Shown one piece after another: positions 34,991 through 45,503 of a DNA stretch of 64,000 bases; the first letter of the stretch is position 1; each line of letters begins with the position of its first letter. The translations under genes and the position numbers were made by a program. Origin of the DNA: Capitulum mitella (taxonomy: Eukaryota; Arthropoda; Thecostraca; Pollicipedomorpha; Pollicipedidae); assembly GCA_030062745.1 (NCBI GenBank), contig CP099841.1, positions 6,879,001-6,943,000 on the forward strand. Direction: 5' to 3'. The notes below the pieces were generated by a model. The model ran no database searches and had not been told where the DNA came from. It was given only the letters and a program-made list of their open reading frames with translations.

Positions 34991-36509
34991 GGGAAACCGG
35001 AAGCCTGGCTTCGGAATAATTTATTTGTGTAGGATAGGTAAAAATGGGAATGCATCTATTCCAGCCTCGAAATTGGTACGAATCTGTCCTCTCGCTTCTC
35101 GCATCCTTATCCATAAACAATATCAGGAGGACAAGGTGGGCTCCGCTTGGCCTTCGGTATTCCTCCTAACCACTCTGTAACACCTATTTCTAGCGTCGGC
35201 AGTAAAGCGCGATTTTTGTGAACGGTCTACGTATACGTTTTTGTTTCCTTTCGAAGAGAGTAATTAAGCGTGGCCAAGGTTGTACTAAACACAATTAATT
35301 TAAAACTAGCCACACCTTCGTAACGATGTGAAAGAATCCCAGTGGAGCAGTTTCTCGTTTCGATTTCGGACTAGAACCTATATGCTCGAGACGACGGAAA
35401 ATCAGCATGTTTGCAAAAGCTTACTGCACGCACATGATGTATTGCGAGATCGGCTATGTCCCTGTATACGTCTCAATGGACGAAAATAAAGGAAATAATT
35501 TGAACAGGCTTGTATGTTCTTTACGGTCGCGTCCAGCTTTATTCACCGACTGATACCGACCCGGCGTGCCCGTCGTAACAGTACACAGAAGAAATGCCGG
35601 TTTACTCTCCCGGTTTACTCTTTATTCATTTCCCCACGAAATATGATGGGCAGATCCATACAACAGTGGGGGGTCAGTAGTGTCATTTCCAGCATTACTT
35701 CCATCCACATTGATGTTCAGGGGCCAAAACAACGGCAGACAATGTCCCGATTAGCATTCCGCTTTGTATGTATAATGTGGCTCAAATAATTCTTCAGGTT
35801 CTGCATCGAAATGGAAAAATCCTCGGTTGAAATTAGTGTTCAGCGAATCTTCGGATGAAGAAGTGGCCAACCGCATATTCGTCGAATATTCGAATTTTCA
35901 AATGTGCATTCGAACATTCGCCGAATCCCAAAAGCCGAACATCCGAATCATCTGAGTCCGAATCCTTGGCTCTAGTCGTGCGCCCCAGGTTGGCGTACAC
36001 CGCTGGGGTGACGTCGCTGGTGTCCCGAGCGACGCCTCCTCGATAGCCAGACGGCCGCGCCCACCGCGACGCGCGCGTCAGGGCGGAGGGGAGGGACAGC
36101 AGACGAGACGGGTGGCAGGAGCCGGCCGCAGTGTGTTGACCTTGCCAGATTGCAGGAGCCCGTGCTCGCACTGTCTGCGGTCGCGCATACCAGAATCGTG
36201 TCAGGACACGATCCGCCCGCCGCCGTTGCCATGCCGGACTTGGCTCGCCTGGTTTCGGATAATTGGCCGTTGGCAGCAGTGCCGGCGAGGTGTTGCATTG
36301 TGTCCTTGGATGGACGATTACGTCGTATCCATATCGGTACATGTGAGGAGTTTTCCAGATCATTATGGGAGCCGGGAATCCATAAAGCTGAGGTCGACGT
36401 GCATACGCAAATCCTGCGGCTTTGATTGGAATTAGAGGGACGATGCTGGCTTTGCACAGTTTTGACTGAAGACTGATGAAATGGGTGAACATTTTTTCAT
36501 GGTGTTCCA
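34991..36509. other. intergenic; no gene seen
   Basis: At 35870-35960 there are clustered palindromic words of the type CGAATATTCG, probably the end of a transposon. A GC-rich part (36000-36250) has long open frames on both strands (225 codons minus), but the frames overlap one another and show no domain. Confidence 0.45.
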
Positions 36510-36610
36510 ATTACCACTAGGCCTGTAATGTAAGATCACGCCCATGGCAATGCGTGAAAAGAATGGACTTTAAGCTGCCTTTGGAAATACCGGTAACGTG
36601 ATGGCGGTTC
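36510..36610 (+). repeat. family G repeat fragment
   Basis: The segment ggcaatgcgtgaaaagaatgg followed by actttaagctgcc matches 24855-24900 closely over about 50 bases. Confidence 0.5.
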
Positions 36611-37144
36611 TACGCCCTGGCGCGACCTCTCGAAAGGTCCGAACTACCCACCCAGTTTTTTAAGACCACACCGCGTGTAAGAACGTGCGCCCATGGGCTT
36701 CCGTTGGGAGTGTGAAGAGAGGAAAAACCCAATGAACGTTTCGTGAACTTCCTGACAGGCGAACCCATTGACATGCCATGCACGGCAGGCCGACTCTCGA
36801 GCTTGAGGAAGGACACTGAAACATCCGCGCAGTCTGGCCGCCACTCCCGGCACAGAGGACCCTATACGGCGGAAGTCTGAGCACCGCCTCTGTCGGCAGC
36901 ATGATCGTCCACGGTCTGATGTGCTCGCGGCTCCCACGCCCCCTGATCGGCTCTGCTCGGTTCACGAGACTGGCGTGAGAGCGGCGCGCTTACTCGACCT
37001 TGGCTACCCACTGACACAAAGCGGTGCCGACTCCGCGGCCGTTTACACTGGCGATGACTCACCGTATCGTCGCCGCCGCCCGCCGCCACGTGGCAGCGTC
37101 TCCGTGGCCGGCAGTTTGCCGGCTGACGGCAGCGCCGCCGAACC
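36611..37144. other. intergenic; no gene seen
   Basis: GC-rich from about 36920. Open frames overlap on both strands and show no recognised domain. Confidence 0.4.
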
Positions 37145-37335
37145 GGGGGTCAGGCGCGGACCACGGACCAGACATGGGACGAGAACCGTCCCCCGGGGTC
37201 AGGCATGGACAAGACATGGGACGAGGGCCGTTCTCCGGGGGTCAAGCACGAACCGCGGACCGGACATGGACGAGGACCGTCCTTCGGGGGGTCAGGCGCG
37301 GACCACGGACCGCACATGGGACGAGGACCGGCAGA
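37145..37335. repeat. minisatellite, four units of about 42-50 bp
   Basis: Units begin with gggggtcagg-like words near 37145, 37194, 37236 and 37285. They share cggaccacggaccagacatgg and gacgaggaccgt. The period is not a strict multiple of three. Translated frames across it (EDRPSGGQA and similar) are by-products. Confidence 0.85.
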
Positions 37336-38936
37336 CGGGCGGGACCGCCCGGCAGATCGGTGGCGGTCCGGAGCGGGGCGAAGCGTTTCTCGGCGTCGGG
37401 GGCGGCTGCCGGGTCTCGCGCGATAATCCCGCCGCGGCGGTGGCCGCCGTCCGCGACACGGGAAATCGGCACCGAGTTCACGGGCTCGCTAACGTTTCAA
37501 GGATACGCCGGGGAGGGAAGGGTCACTGTACTGGTAGACGGAAGATGTGGGCGTCAATGCCTGACCGCGTGGGTTGTTAGCTGCTGGGGCAGAGGCCCAC
37601 GTGTTTTAGAGATTTGTTGCAGATTTTTTTCTACTACGCTTATAGTTCCGTGATGGAAGTGCAGAAGCGTCGGAACCTCTGTGGAGATGGGAGGGCAAGT
37701 GATTTTTACCCCGTTTCTTTCCATGCACCGTAACATGGGGTTCATGTTAAACGTTGCCCGAAGCTGGGGGGGGGGGGTGGCAACTCCTCCCTGCCTTCCC
37801 TGTGACAAGAAAGAGCTGCTCGGGGACTGACACTTTCCAGTCATCACATTCCCACCACTTACCGTTGCGAAACACATCAAAGAACATAAGGTCGTTTCAT
37901 TCATAACCATTACCACTCAAGACCAATGGATCTATCAGTGAAGGAACGTTTTCAAAATTGGTAGAGCCAGGGCTGTGTAAAGGCAATGCCGTTGTACTAT
38001 CCAAGGTCCGTACGGCCGTCGCCCTGCCTGCCCTTTGGGCTGCTACGCACACGAGTAAACCCGTGATGATGTGTATCAAAAGCTACGGTACGCGACCCGT
38101 TGCCTCTATTTCAATTCTCCAGCTAGCCACATTCACTCAGAATCCCGTCCTGATGTCGCCTTCTGAAACAGCAGCCGGACGCGGACTAATGTATGATCAC
38201 AGTGCGATGCGACATGGCCTAACCCGACGAGAGCGCGACCAACAATTCCGCATAATCAGAGGAGCCCAGCACGAACGCGTAACGGGACCGCCTGAGATCC
38301 GATCACCTCACATGAGCAGACCACAGGCATCGCGCCGTACCCAGGCGGCCGAAGCACGACCGGACAACGGCAGACGCCAACGAACGGCAACTTGCGGCGA
38401 CACCCGCATACGGGCACAAGCCGCTCGTACGATTCACGTAACAAAAAGGCGAGACGCATAGAACTTCATTTCAAGACAATGGGTTGAAACAGAAAGCGCT
38501 GCAATGTGACTGAGAGCGCACTGCATAAGACCGGCGATTGCATATTCATCGTGATTCACTGGCGAGACGGTGGACACGGGGCCCTACTGCGCAGCGAGCA
38601 TCGCCTATGACTCAGTGTCTGAGCCGATGCCTGGTTTGAGCCAGTTCTCGACCCATGAACAACGCGAGGAACACAGCCACTCCCACCCCAGAGTTCGGCC
38701 CACGTCGCCCGGCCGCAGAACCGCTCCCGGACGGGGGTGGGCCCATCGGGACCGGGCCAGGCGACCGGCGCAGCGCCGCCTGTCGACCTCGGGGCCGACC
38801 GCTCTTCCACGGCGAGCACCCTGCCCATCGGCACCGCTCCCGGACCGGGCACCCTGGCCACGGGCACGCCCTCCACGGCGGGCACCCTGCCTATGTGCAC
38901 CCCTCCCGGGTCGGCTGATCTGCTCACGGACGGCGC
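37336..38936. other. downstream flank of PTPA; no gene seen
   Basis: This should hold the PTPA 3' UTR on the minus strand near its upper end. I found no clear AATAAA close to the stop codon. A G11 run lies at 37766-37776. The minus frame at 38605-39606 and its plus-strand partners are by-products of GC-rich repeats. Confidence 0.45.
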
Positions 38937-39521
38937 TCATAGATCGGGCATCCTGCCCATGGGCGCCCCGCCCGGAGCAGGCATTCGGCCCACGAGCATG
39001 CCTCCCGGGGCGGGCATCCTGCCCATGGGCGCCCCGCCCGGAGCAGGCATTCGGCCCACGGGCATGCCTCCCGGGGCGGGCATCCTGCCCATGGGCCGAG
39101 CAGGCATTCGGCCCACGAGCATGCCTCCCGGGGCGGGCATCCTGCCCATGGGCGCCCCGCCCGGAGCAGGCATTCGGCCCACGGGCATGCCTCCCGGGGC
39201 GGGCATCCTGCCCATGGGCGCCCCGCCCGGAGCAGGCATTCGGCCCACGAGCATGCCTCCCGGGGCGGGCATCCTGCCCATGGGTCCCGCGGCGGGCCCG
39301 AGGCCAGGCGCTGCCGGAGGGATGACCAGCTCGTGCACCCGCTCCGCGGCCGGCGCGATGCTCAGGATGGAGCCGAAGCGGCAGTGCTGGATGACCGGGT
39401 GCTTGCAGAGCACCTCGCCGCGGTACATCTTCAGCAGGCCCGAGTTGACCTTGGCCCAGTGCGGCACGGCGCTGATGTTCCACAGCTGGTTGCTGTGCTC
39501 GGCGAACGGGCCGGTCTTCAC
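38937..39521 (-). CDS. PTPA: PTPA (PP2A phosphatase activator), last exon with repeat-made C-terminal tail
   Basis: Acceptor CTGCCCTGCCGGCAG before 39521, phase 0, then 194 codons and TGA at 38937. It begins [20 protein letters not shown], close to human [24 protein letters not shown]. It continues [17 protein letters not shown], then [15 protein letters not shown], the end of the family domain. Human PTPA stops about eight residues later. Here the frame runs on for about 130 residues: a linker ([14 protein letters not shown]) and then 11-residue units of the types [11 protein letters not shown] and [11 protein letters not shown], encoded by a 66-bp minisatellite. No good splice donor lies before the repeats, so the tail is probably translated. 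PTPA acts on the PP2A catalytic subunit, and the tail lies outside the conserved fold. Confidence 0.92.
   Translation of the reverse strand: MKTGPFAEHSNQLWNISAVPHWAKVNSGLLKMYRGEVLCKHPVIQHCRFGSILSIAPAAERVHELVIPPAAPGLGPAAGPMGRMPAPGGMLVGRMPAPGGAPMGRMPAPGGMPVGRMPAPGGAPMGRMPAPGGMLVGRMPARPMGRMPAPGGMPVGRMPAPGGAPMGRMPAPGGMLVGRMPAPGGAPMGRMPDL
38946..39290. repeat. 66-bp minisatellite inside the PTPA coding exon
   Basis: The word gggcatcctgcccatggg starts at 38946, 39012, 39078, 39135, 39201 and 39267. The spacings are 66, 66, 57, 66 and 66, all multiples of three. The 57-bp unit has a 9-bp internal loss. The variant base in cacg(A/G)gcatg alternates A, G, A, G, A from unit to unit, so the real repeat unit may be 132 bp. 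Confidence 0.97.
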
Positions 39522-39813
39522 CTGCCGGCAGGGCAGGCGGCGTCACACGTCCGTCACGTGACGGGGACAACCCGGCGTTCACCGGCCGGCCGACTCGCCC
39601 GCTCATCCGGCGTCACCGCACAGACAGGCTGACGTGTCCGGCCTGAACACAGCAGCACAACGGAAATCTGATACGCTGGAGTGGCGGCATAGTTCTGGGT
39701 CTCGTCATAAAAACTGGGCCCTAGATTTTGCATACCACCACCTGATTGCAGCGTTAAAATGCAACGAACAAAGACGCTACCCAACAGGCCTTAAAACGCC
39801 CCGTCAGCGGTAC
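39522..39813 (-). other. PTPA intron (292 bp)
   Basis: Begins GTACCG beside 39814 and ends CTGCCGGCAG beside 39521 on the minus strand. No other feature. Confidence 0.7.
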
Positions 39814-40040
39814 CTTCAGAATGTACTCGATGCATGCGAAGAACATGTAGTCCTTGGCGTAGGCGTGCACCATGTCCTCGTCGGCGATGGCCTTAGGCTT
39901 AATGCGCGGATGGTCGATCAGCTGCGCGCTGCCCCAGATAAAGGGCACGAAACTGATGGTCGTCCAGACTCCAGACGCCCTGGCTGCCGGCCGGCTCCAT
40001 TCTGTAGCGCTGCTGCAGCTGCTGGGCCAGCTGCAGGTAC
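39814..40040 (-). CDS. PTPA: PTPA exon with the RMEPAGSQGVW signature (one-base frameshift)
   Basis: Acceptor TATCGGCCCAG before 40040 and donor CTGAAG|GTACCG at 39814/39813. It encodes YLQLAQQLQQRYRMEPAGSQ and then GVWSLDDHQF, close to human YRMEPAGSQGVWGLDDFQF. In the next frame it encodes VPFIWGSAQLIDHPRIKP, ADEDMV and KDYMFFACIEYILK (human LPFIWGSSQLIDHPYLEP). The frame changes at 39950-39952, where three T on the coding strand stand where two would keep the frame. Without the extra base the exon is 226 bp: one base completing an Arg codon from the previous exon plus 75 codons. That matches both neighbours. A homopolymer excess in an otherwise conserved exon points to a sequencing or assembly error, although a real lesion cannot be excluded. 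Confidence 0.93.
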
Positions 40041-40320
40041 CTGGGCCGATACAATATGTGTCCCGTCAGGGCGGCAGAGGGTACACGGACTGAGAACAAT
40101 ACCCACTCTGTTGGGTCATCCGCAGTCGTCAGGGCAGGAAGAGCACACGGACTGAGAACCACACCCACTCTGGCGGGCCGGCCGCAGGTACCTGGGACCA
40201 AGGCCGGCACAATATGTACCCCGTAACATAAGAGGGGGCTCACCGACGGAGAACAACGCCCACTCTGCTAGGTCAGCTGCAGATACCTGGGTACGCAAAA
40301 TACTCGTACTAGGTCCATCA
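40031..40320. repeat. tandem repeats carrying copies of a PTPA splice acceptor
   Basis: The junction ctgcaggtacctgggcc at the start of the 39814-40040 exon recurs at 40183-40199 (cgcaggtacctgggacc) and 40277-40293 (ctgcagatacctgggtac). Between them a segment with acggactgagaac...cccactctg occurs three times (about 40083, 40144 and 40231). Read on the minus strand, each copy has CCCAG followed by exon-like sequence. The third matches the true exon start at 19 of 22 bases. Confidence 0.8.
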
Positions 40321-40740
40321 GGACAGGGTACACACAAGGAAAACGCTGGCGCCGGCAGCAGAGAAAGCGGCGCGGACGGGGCAGTCAAGTGACGTCAGCA
40401 CAATGAAACCGTCCGGGAGGCAGTGGAAACCAAAGACGGGAAAAGGATATCAGGTTCAAGGAATTATGATGGCAGGTGGCATCGGTCGCAGAGGCACGCA
40501 GGACCAGCCACTCAGACGGGCAGCGAACATGGACACCCAGAACACATGCAAACCGGAAGAGTCTCTCATGTCCAGTCTGTGTGTCTCGTCTTGTACGAGT
40601 CCCGGCCACAGTTAGACTTCTGTTGCGTTCGCCTTACAACGAATCGATTCAGCACCTTATTCTGAGACCTGAGAACAAGGTTCGGATTCTGGCTTTCATT
40701 TTCAATCTCTTTTGAAAACCCGATTCACTTTTTCAAAAAA
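40321..40740. other. PTPA intron; nothing recognised
   Basis: Part of the 4.4-kb intron between the exons at 39814-40040 and 44463-44680. A palindromic TGACGTCA lies at 40390-40397. No other feature. Confidence 0.5.
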
Positions 40741-40910
40741 GAAAAGTTTTATTTGCATCAATACCTTCTAACTGCACGATTAATCCAACAATGTATACCC
40801 TTTTAACAATAAAACAACACAAGAAGAAAAGTTTTATTTGCATCAATACCTTCTAACTGCACGATTAATCCAACAATGTATAGCCTTTTAACAATAAAAC
40901 AACACAAGAA
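40741..40910. repeat. 85-bp near-perfect tandem duplication
   Basis: 40741-40825 and 40826-40910 are identical except for one base (tataccc versus tatagcc). The unit includes gaaaagttttatttgcatca and an AATAAA. The near-identity means the duplication is recent, or the assembly repeated a segment. It lies in a PTPA intron. Confidence 0.97.
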
Positions 40911-42634
40911 CAACTTCTAATCTGGGACGACGACACACATTTGGGCTTGTGGGGAACAGGAGATGGATCAGGCATGGTCAAACCCTTCCCCAAACAAAAG
41001 CTCGCTAGATTTCGACCACATAATTTTTAGTCACGGGATTTTTGTTCCAATGACGTGTGAAAACAAACAGTTTATTGGTTCGTTACTTTTGTCAACTATC
41101 ACCATCATGTTTTTATGCTGTCGGCATGACCAGCGGTGGCGTTTTTTCCCTTTTCGTCCAAGGCCTGATGTGACATCTAAAGATGTGCCGAGTCGCCCGT
41201 CTCGTGGCAGTGTACTGAAGATTTGATGCGCACACAACTAACTCAGCTTTGTTGGGCTAAAAAAGTTACTCTGGAGCCAGCTAGTTTTGCAGCGATACCT
41301 CGGTCGCTGGTGAACAGGGCTCTGGCGGCGTTCCTGTCGGCTTAGATTTACGGCAGGTCCATGTGTACCACAAAATCACTCTCAATGGATCCGGTTATCG
41401 GGATAAGTTATTCCAAAATGGGCAATTCACAATAAAAAGGATAATTCAAAACACCTAATACACGTATTTCTTTTAAAGAACGTCCAGATGTCCAGGCTGT
41501 AAACGTCCAGATATCCATGCTATATACACATGCAGTGTGAGTACACAGTGTGTACAAACGCAGGCTGGCGCGCCTGCGACTGCACGTGCTTTTCGTCGGC
41601 GCTTGCGACAAGCACTCTCATGTGTGGAATTTGCGCTGTACAAAAAAGCACACCGGAATCAGTCGACTGAACGATGGGTGTGCACACTGCGCCAGGCACT
41701 GTAACATGGTAAAATGCGAAGTGAATGGCGCCTTTGGTACATTCACATTTTCTTAATTTCGGTAACAGTTAATTTTTATATGCGATTTCGAGCATTCATC
41801 TTCCTAGCCAGAACGCGAATTTATACTGAAATACAAGCTCCCTCCAAGGATGGGCGGGGGGGGGGGGGCAGTCCCCCACACTCTAAAGGTTGTGGGGGAC
41901 GCGTTCCCCATGTCCCCCCACTGTGTCGCCGCCCTGCTTCTAATATTTATGCGTACATTTTTTTGTAGGCATAAATAGTCATTTCATCACTGTATACTGG
42001 CATGGTATTTATATTTGATATAATATGCTGTATTACTGAATGAGGTTCAAATACCAGCCATCACATTTAACTTTCTGGAGAAATAATTCCCTGGACACAT
42101 CATACAGTCTGAGACTAGATTCTGATGCAGATTCGCCTCAGGTGAACCGATTCTGAATCAGATTCCCGACGACTGTGAATGCTGAACCGAACAAAGATCA
42201 AGGAAAGTCCTCGTCACAGGTTACAACCAGACGGGGCGAATAAGCCGGTATCGTTTACATAAGACAAATACAAGGCAGGACGCACACTCATTCTCGTCTG
42301 TCCCCACCACAAGCACGTTTTCAGCGTGGTGGACTCTCGAAGGCACCCCTCTCCAGTAACGCAAACAAGTGTGCGTGCGACGCCATGGGTTACGTTCAGC
42401 ACTATGTCAACGTATCACCGGTTTGAACAAAACCTGCGACCTCATTTAGAACGTCTCATATTAGGCTGGTATACTTGCTCGAAAATAACACGAAAAGGGC
42501 AGCGAACAAACCGGGATATGGCGTCAAACCCAGAATGCAGGTATCTCACGCCACAATAGGAGACTATCGCTAAAACCAATGGTTTCCAACTGAACATCAA
42601 CCACTGCCCCATGGCCAAAAACACCTCTACATTA
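40911..42634. other. PTPA intron; hairpin and repeat debris
   Basis: A G-run (about 41857-41868) is followed by a hairpin made by gtcccccacac and gttgtgggggac (41870-41901). At 42110-42180 there are clustered gattctgaatc-type words, also seen at 49340-49520. No exon was recognised. Confidence 0.5.
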
Positions 42635-43410
42635 CAAGACGAAATATGAAATGGCGAAATGTCGAACGGAAAAATATCGAACGCAACGTATCTAATGCAA
42701 AATATCGGTCAGAAACAACGAAAAATTATCACCGAATAATACCAGCCTGTACTTCACCAGATGGGTAAAATATCGAACGACAAAATATAATGAAAGGGTA
42801 AATAATGGACAACAATATTATCGTAATAAGCTCAGTGAACAGTTTTGCAGGGCAAATAGCAGTGCAGGACGGTGGGCCCTGCGAAATGCCGGGGACAACC
42901 CGACAAGCACGTCACCAACTCTCTGATATGCTTCAGACGGAATTTCTGGGGAGTTTCTCCTCTGTTCTTCTCGGGTTCCTTGAAAACGAATATTCAGGAA
43001 TCCATGGCGTTTCAAGGGACTATTGAGCGGGAGCCTTCCCTTCCTAAAAGAAAAAAAACTTGCAGAGTACTCCAATAGACCTGATGGTGTAGAGATTAAC
43101 ACAACAAAATTTTAAGTCGCATCATGCTAGGTCGGAGCCCCGGGCGACGGGAGATACTTTTAACAACCGGGAATTGAACTCCGTTCATGGTCTTGACAGA
43201 CGGAAGTTTCCATGACTTCACGATCAATAAAGTGGTCTTTTGACTTCGTATTTCATATTTTGCCATGAGCAGGTTGACCCCAAATTAACGTTCCTCTATG
43301 ACGTCCTCCGATTACTAAACGTCATTTTGTCGTTCGCTATATGACCATTTTCATGTCGAACCCGACCAATATTTTGCCAGTTCGACATTTTGCGTTCATT
43401 ATTTTTTCCT
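42635..43410. mobile_element. foldback-like element, family D copy 1
   Basis: The left part (42640-42800) is full of aaaatatcgaac words. The right part (43240-43410) holds their inverse (tcgacattttgc, gaccaatattttgcc). The middle has gtgcaggacggtgggc and gggaattgaactccgt, followed by catggtcttgacagacggaag. All recur in order in 58640-59990. Long inverted repeats built from a short degenerate motif around a unique middle resemble Foldback-type elements. Confidence 0.6.
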
Positions 43411-44462
43411 CCTCCCGGTCTAGAATACACAGAAAACGAGTACGATCCTTATCCCAAGGACCTACGCGTCCGTGTGTGACGGGAGAGGGGTGTCATGGTT
43501 TTCATGCCATTTGTTGTCATACAGGGGAGGAATACTGACCCAAGTATTGATGATGTTGGGAACAATTTTAGTTTCATTCTTTCCATCAGCTGTGATTGAG
43601 ATTACTTTAAGTTCAGGATTATCATTACCGCGTTTCCACCACCAAAAACGCAGGTGGTCCCACCCCCGCTAACATGTCATGTACAAACATGTTTTGGAAC
43701 CCATGGCCGCATCCGAAAACCGCTCACCCCAAATACCCATCAGCGTCACTTGTCGAACGAAAAGAGCACTGACATTTTAAACACTACGCGATAGATGGCG
43801 GTCTCACAAAGGGCGGTCATGACAAACTACTTCGACTAGTTCGCATCTCAACCTAGCCAAAACCGATTCCAAGCTTTTGAATTTTGAACGTTTCCAAGCA
43901 ACGTGATATGACAACCACTTCGGGCAATACCAGGACCCAAGAAGCGCTCGAGGTCCTCTCCGAAGATGATCACAATAAAATCTTGGACGAGACGATGCAC
44001 TGAAGCTACAAATGGCGTTTCGGTATGACTTGGTTGTTGAGATAGCCCTTTCGGGGAAAAACAAACTTACGACATAAATTAAAACTACGGAGACCGAATG
44101 ACACCAGGTCATGAAATGTCTAGACTTTGTGCTAATGTACAGCATAGGTCTCCGCGCATGAGAAAGACAGGGCAGTTCAGAAAGACAGACAGTTCAGCCT
44201 ATTTGTTTTCAGATAAGGCTAACAGTGCTGCTTAAAAACGAATACCTCAAAATTTTGCTGAGGCCAGTCATTCCTATCTTCCCACTTCTGGGGTTCCTAC
44301 GCGTACGATTTACCGCACACCTCAACATATCGCCGCCGCGTCGACGACGCACAAGACTCCAAACCGATCAAAATCCACGACGGCCTATCAAGCGGCGTGT
44401 CAGCCTGAGCTAGCGCGGCCGACGCTCGTAAAGAAGCCGGGCCGGTTCGTCGCTTTGCTTAC
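43411..44462. other. PTPA intron; nothing recognised
   Basis: No exon, repeat-family copy or RNA gene was recognised between the foldback-like element and the 44463-44680 exon. Confidence 0.45.
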
Positions 44463-44680
44463 CTGACGAAGAGCACGAGCCCGGCGTCAGCCAGGTCGGC
44501 CTCAGTGAGCGCCTCCACCTTGAAGAGCGCGCAGAGTAGCATGACGAACGCCAGCTCGTGGCCGGTGCCGTAGTCGATGCGGGACGCGTTGCCGACCGAC
44601 TCGGTGAGGTAGACGGCCAGCTCGGGCGCGGCGCGGTGCAGGCGCTCGGGCAGCGCCTGCCGCAGCAGCGGCTCGGCCCT
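44463..44680 (-). CDS. PTPA: PTPA exon with the VGNASRIDYGTGHE segment
   Basis: Acceptor GCCCGTCCGCCGCAG before 44680, phase 0, and donor GTCAG|GTAAGC at 44463/44462, leaving two bases. It encodes RAEPLLRQALPERLHRAAPE, then LAVYLTESVGNASRIDYGTG and HELAFVMLLCALFKVEAL. Human PTPA has VAVYLKESVGNSTRIDYGTG followed by HEAAFAAFLCCLCKIGVL. The GNASRIDYGTGHE core is the most conserved part of the family. The exon is 218 bp and strongly GC-rich. Long frames on the plus strand here are shadows. Confidence 0.95.
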
Positions 44681-45005
44681 CTGCGGCGGACGGGCGGCGT
44701 GGCTGAGCGCGGTGGCCGTCTCGGCCGGCGGCCGGCCCCGGCGGCGGCCGCCGGCGCCACCCACAGAACACAGTTTGACCGCCGACACGCGCCCTGGACT
44801 TGCGGAGGAACGGAGCCATCCCCTTTGTTATTCGACGGCCAGTGCCGCCGCTCAATGAGGACGGGATGGTGTGCCAACTACACAGTCTTCTACGGGGAAG
44901 GGAGGGGGGTTCGGCCCCCTGCGCGTCGTGCCATCTCATTATCATGCACACCAGCGTGGCCAGGGACACATCAAGACAAACTGCCAACCTGCCACAACCA
45001 AGTAC
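44681..45005 (-). other. PTPA intron (325 bp)
   Basis: Begins GTACTTGG beside 45006 and ends CCGTCCGCCGCAG beside 44680 on the minus strand. No further feature. Confidence 0.7.
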
Positions 45006-45209
45006 CTCCTCAAGCCGCTGGAAAAACGTCCTGAATGCTTTGTTGCCAAATCGCTGAGGCTGTTCCACTGGTTCAATTTCGTCCGCCCAAGACGACATCT
45101 GGTCCAGCATGCCCTTCAGCTGCTGGAGAACGTCACTGCCAGTGGTTGGAGGTGGAATCTTCCGGCCACGCACAGCTGTATTCACGGCCAGTAGGAACCC
45201 CATGAGGTC
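45006..45209 (-). CDS. PTPA: PTPA exon with the PQRFGNKAFR segment
   Basis: Acceptor TTGTACTGCAG before 45209 and donor GAGGAG|GTACTT at 45006/45005. Both ends are in phase 0, and the exon is 204 bp. It encodes DLMGFLLAVNTAVRGRKI, a variable stretch PPPTTGSDVL, then LDQMSSWADEIEPVEQPQRF and GNKAFRTFFQRLEE. Human PTPA has DYIGFILTLNEGVKGKKL and then PPVDQPSRFGNKAYRTWYAK at these places. The downstream acceptor continues the alignment without a gap. Confidence 0.95.
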
Positions 45210-45503
45210 CTGCAGTACAACAGCAGACGAGCAGCTCGTATCACAAGATTAATGCTGGGCACATATGCAGGGCAACATTCAAATGAGCAAAAAAACATGA
45301 AGTTAGCCATTCTGCTGGAAGAGCAGTTAAGGCTAAAAAAAAAAATCCAATACTCATTCCACATCTTGAGTACTAGTGTTCATTAGAAGAGTGCGAATGC
45401 AATTACTCAAAAGCGGGACATTTGTGACATGAACAGTTTGACACTTGGGGACCATATGACAATAATCATGACACATCTACGAGCACATCCATTAGTCACC
45501 CAC
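45210..45503 (-). other. PTPA intron (294 bp)
   Basis: Begins GTGGGTGAC beside 45504 and ends GTACTGCAG beside 45209 on the minus strand. No further feature. Confidence 0.7.

Noticed and set aside
36921..37653. Plus-strand frames of 209 and 219 codons with repeated Arg/Thr/Asp/Gly words
   Set aside because: Translation of a minisatellite with units of 42-50 bp, in two overlapping frames; no known protein.
38570..39606. Long open frames (251-333 codons) on both strands across the PTPA repeat, other than the true exon frame
   Set aside because: A repeat of 66 bp without stop codons leaves several frames open at once. Only the minus frame continuous with the conserved PTPA sequence is supported.
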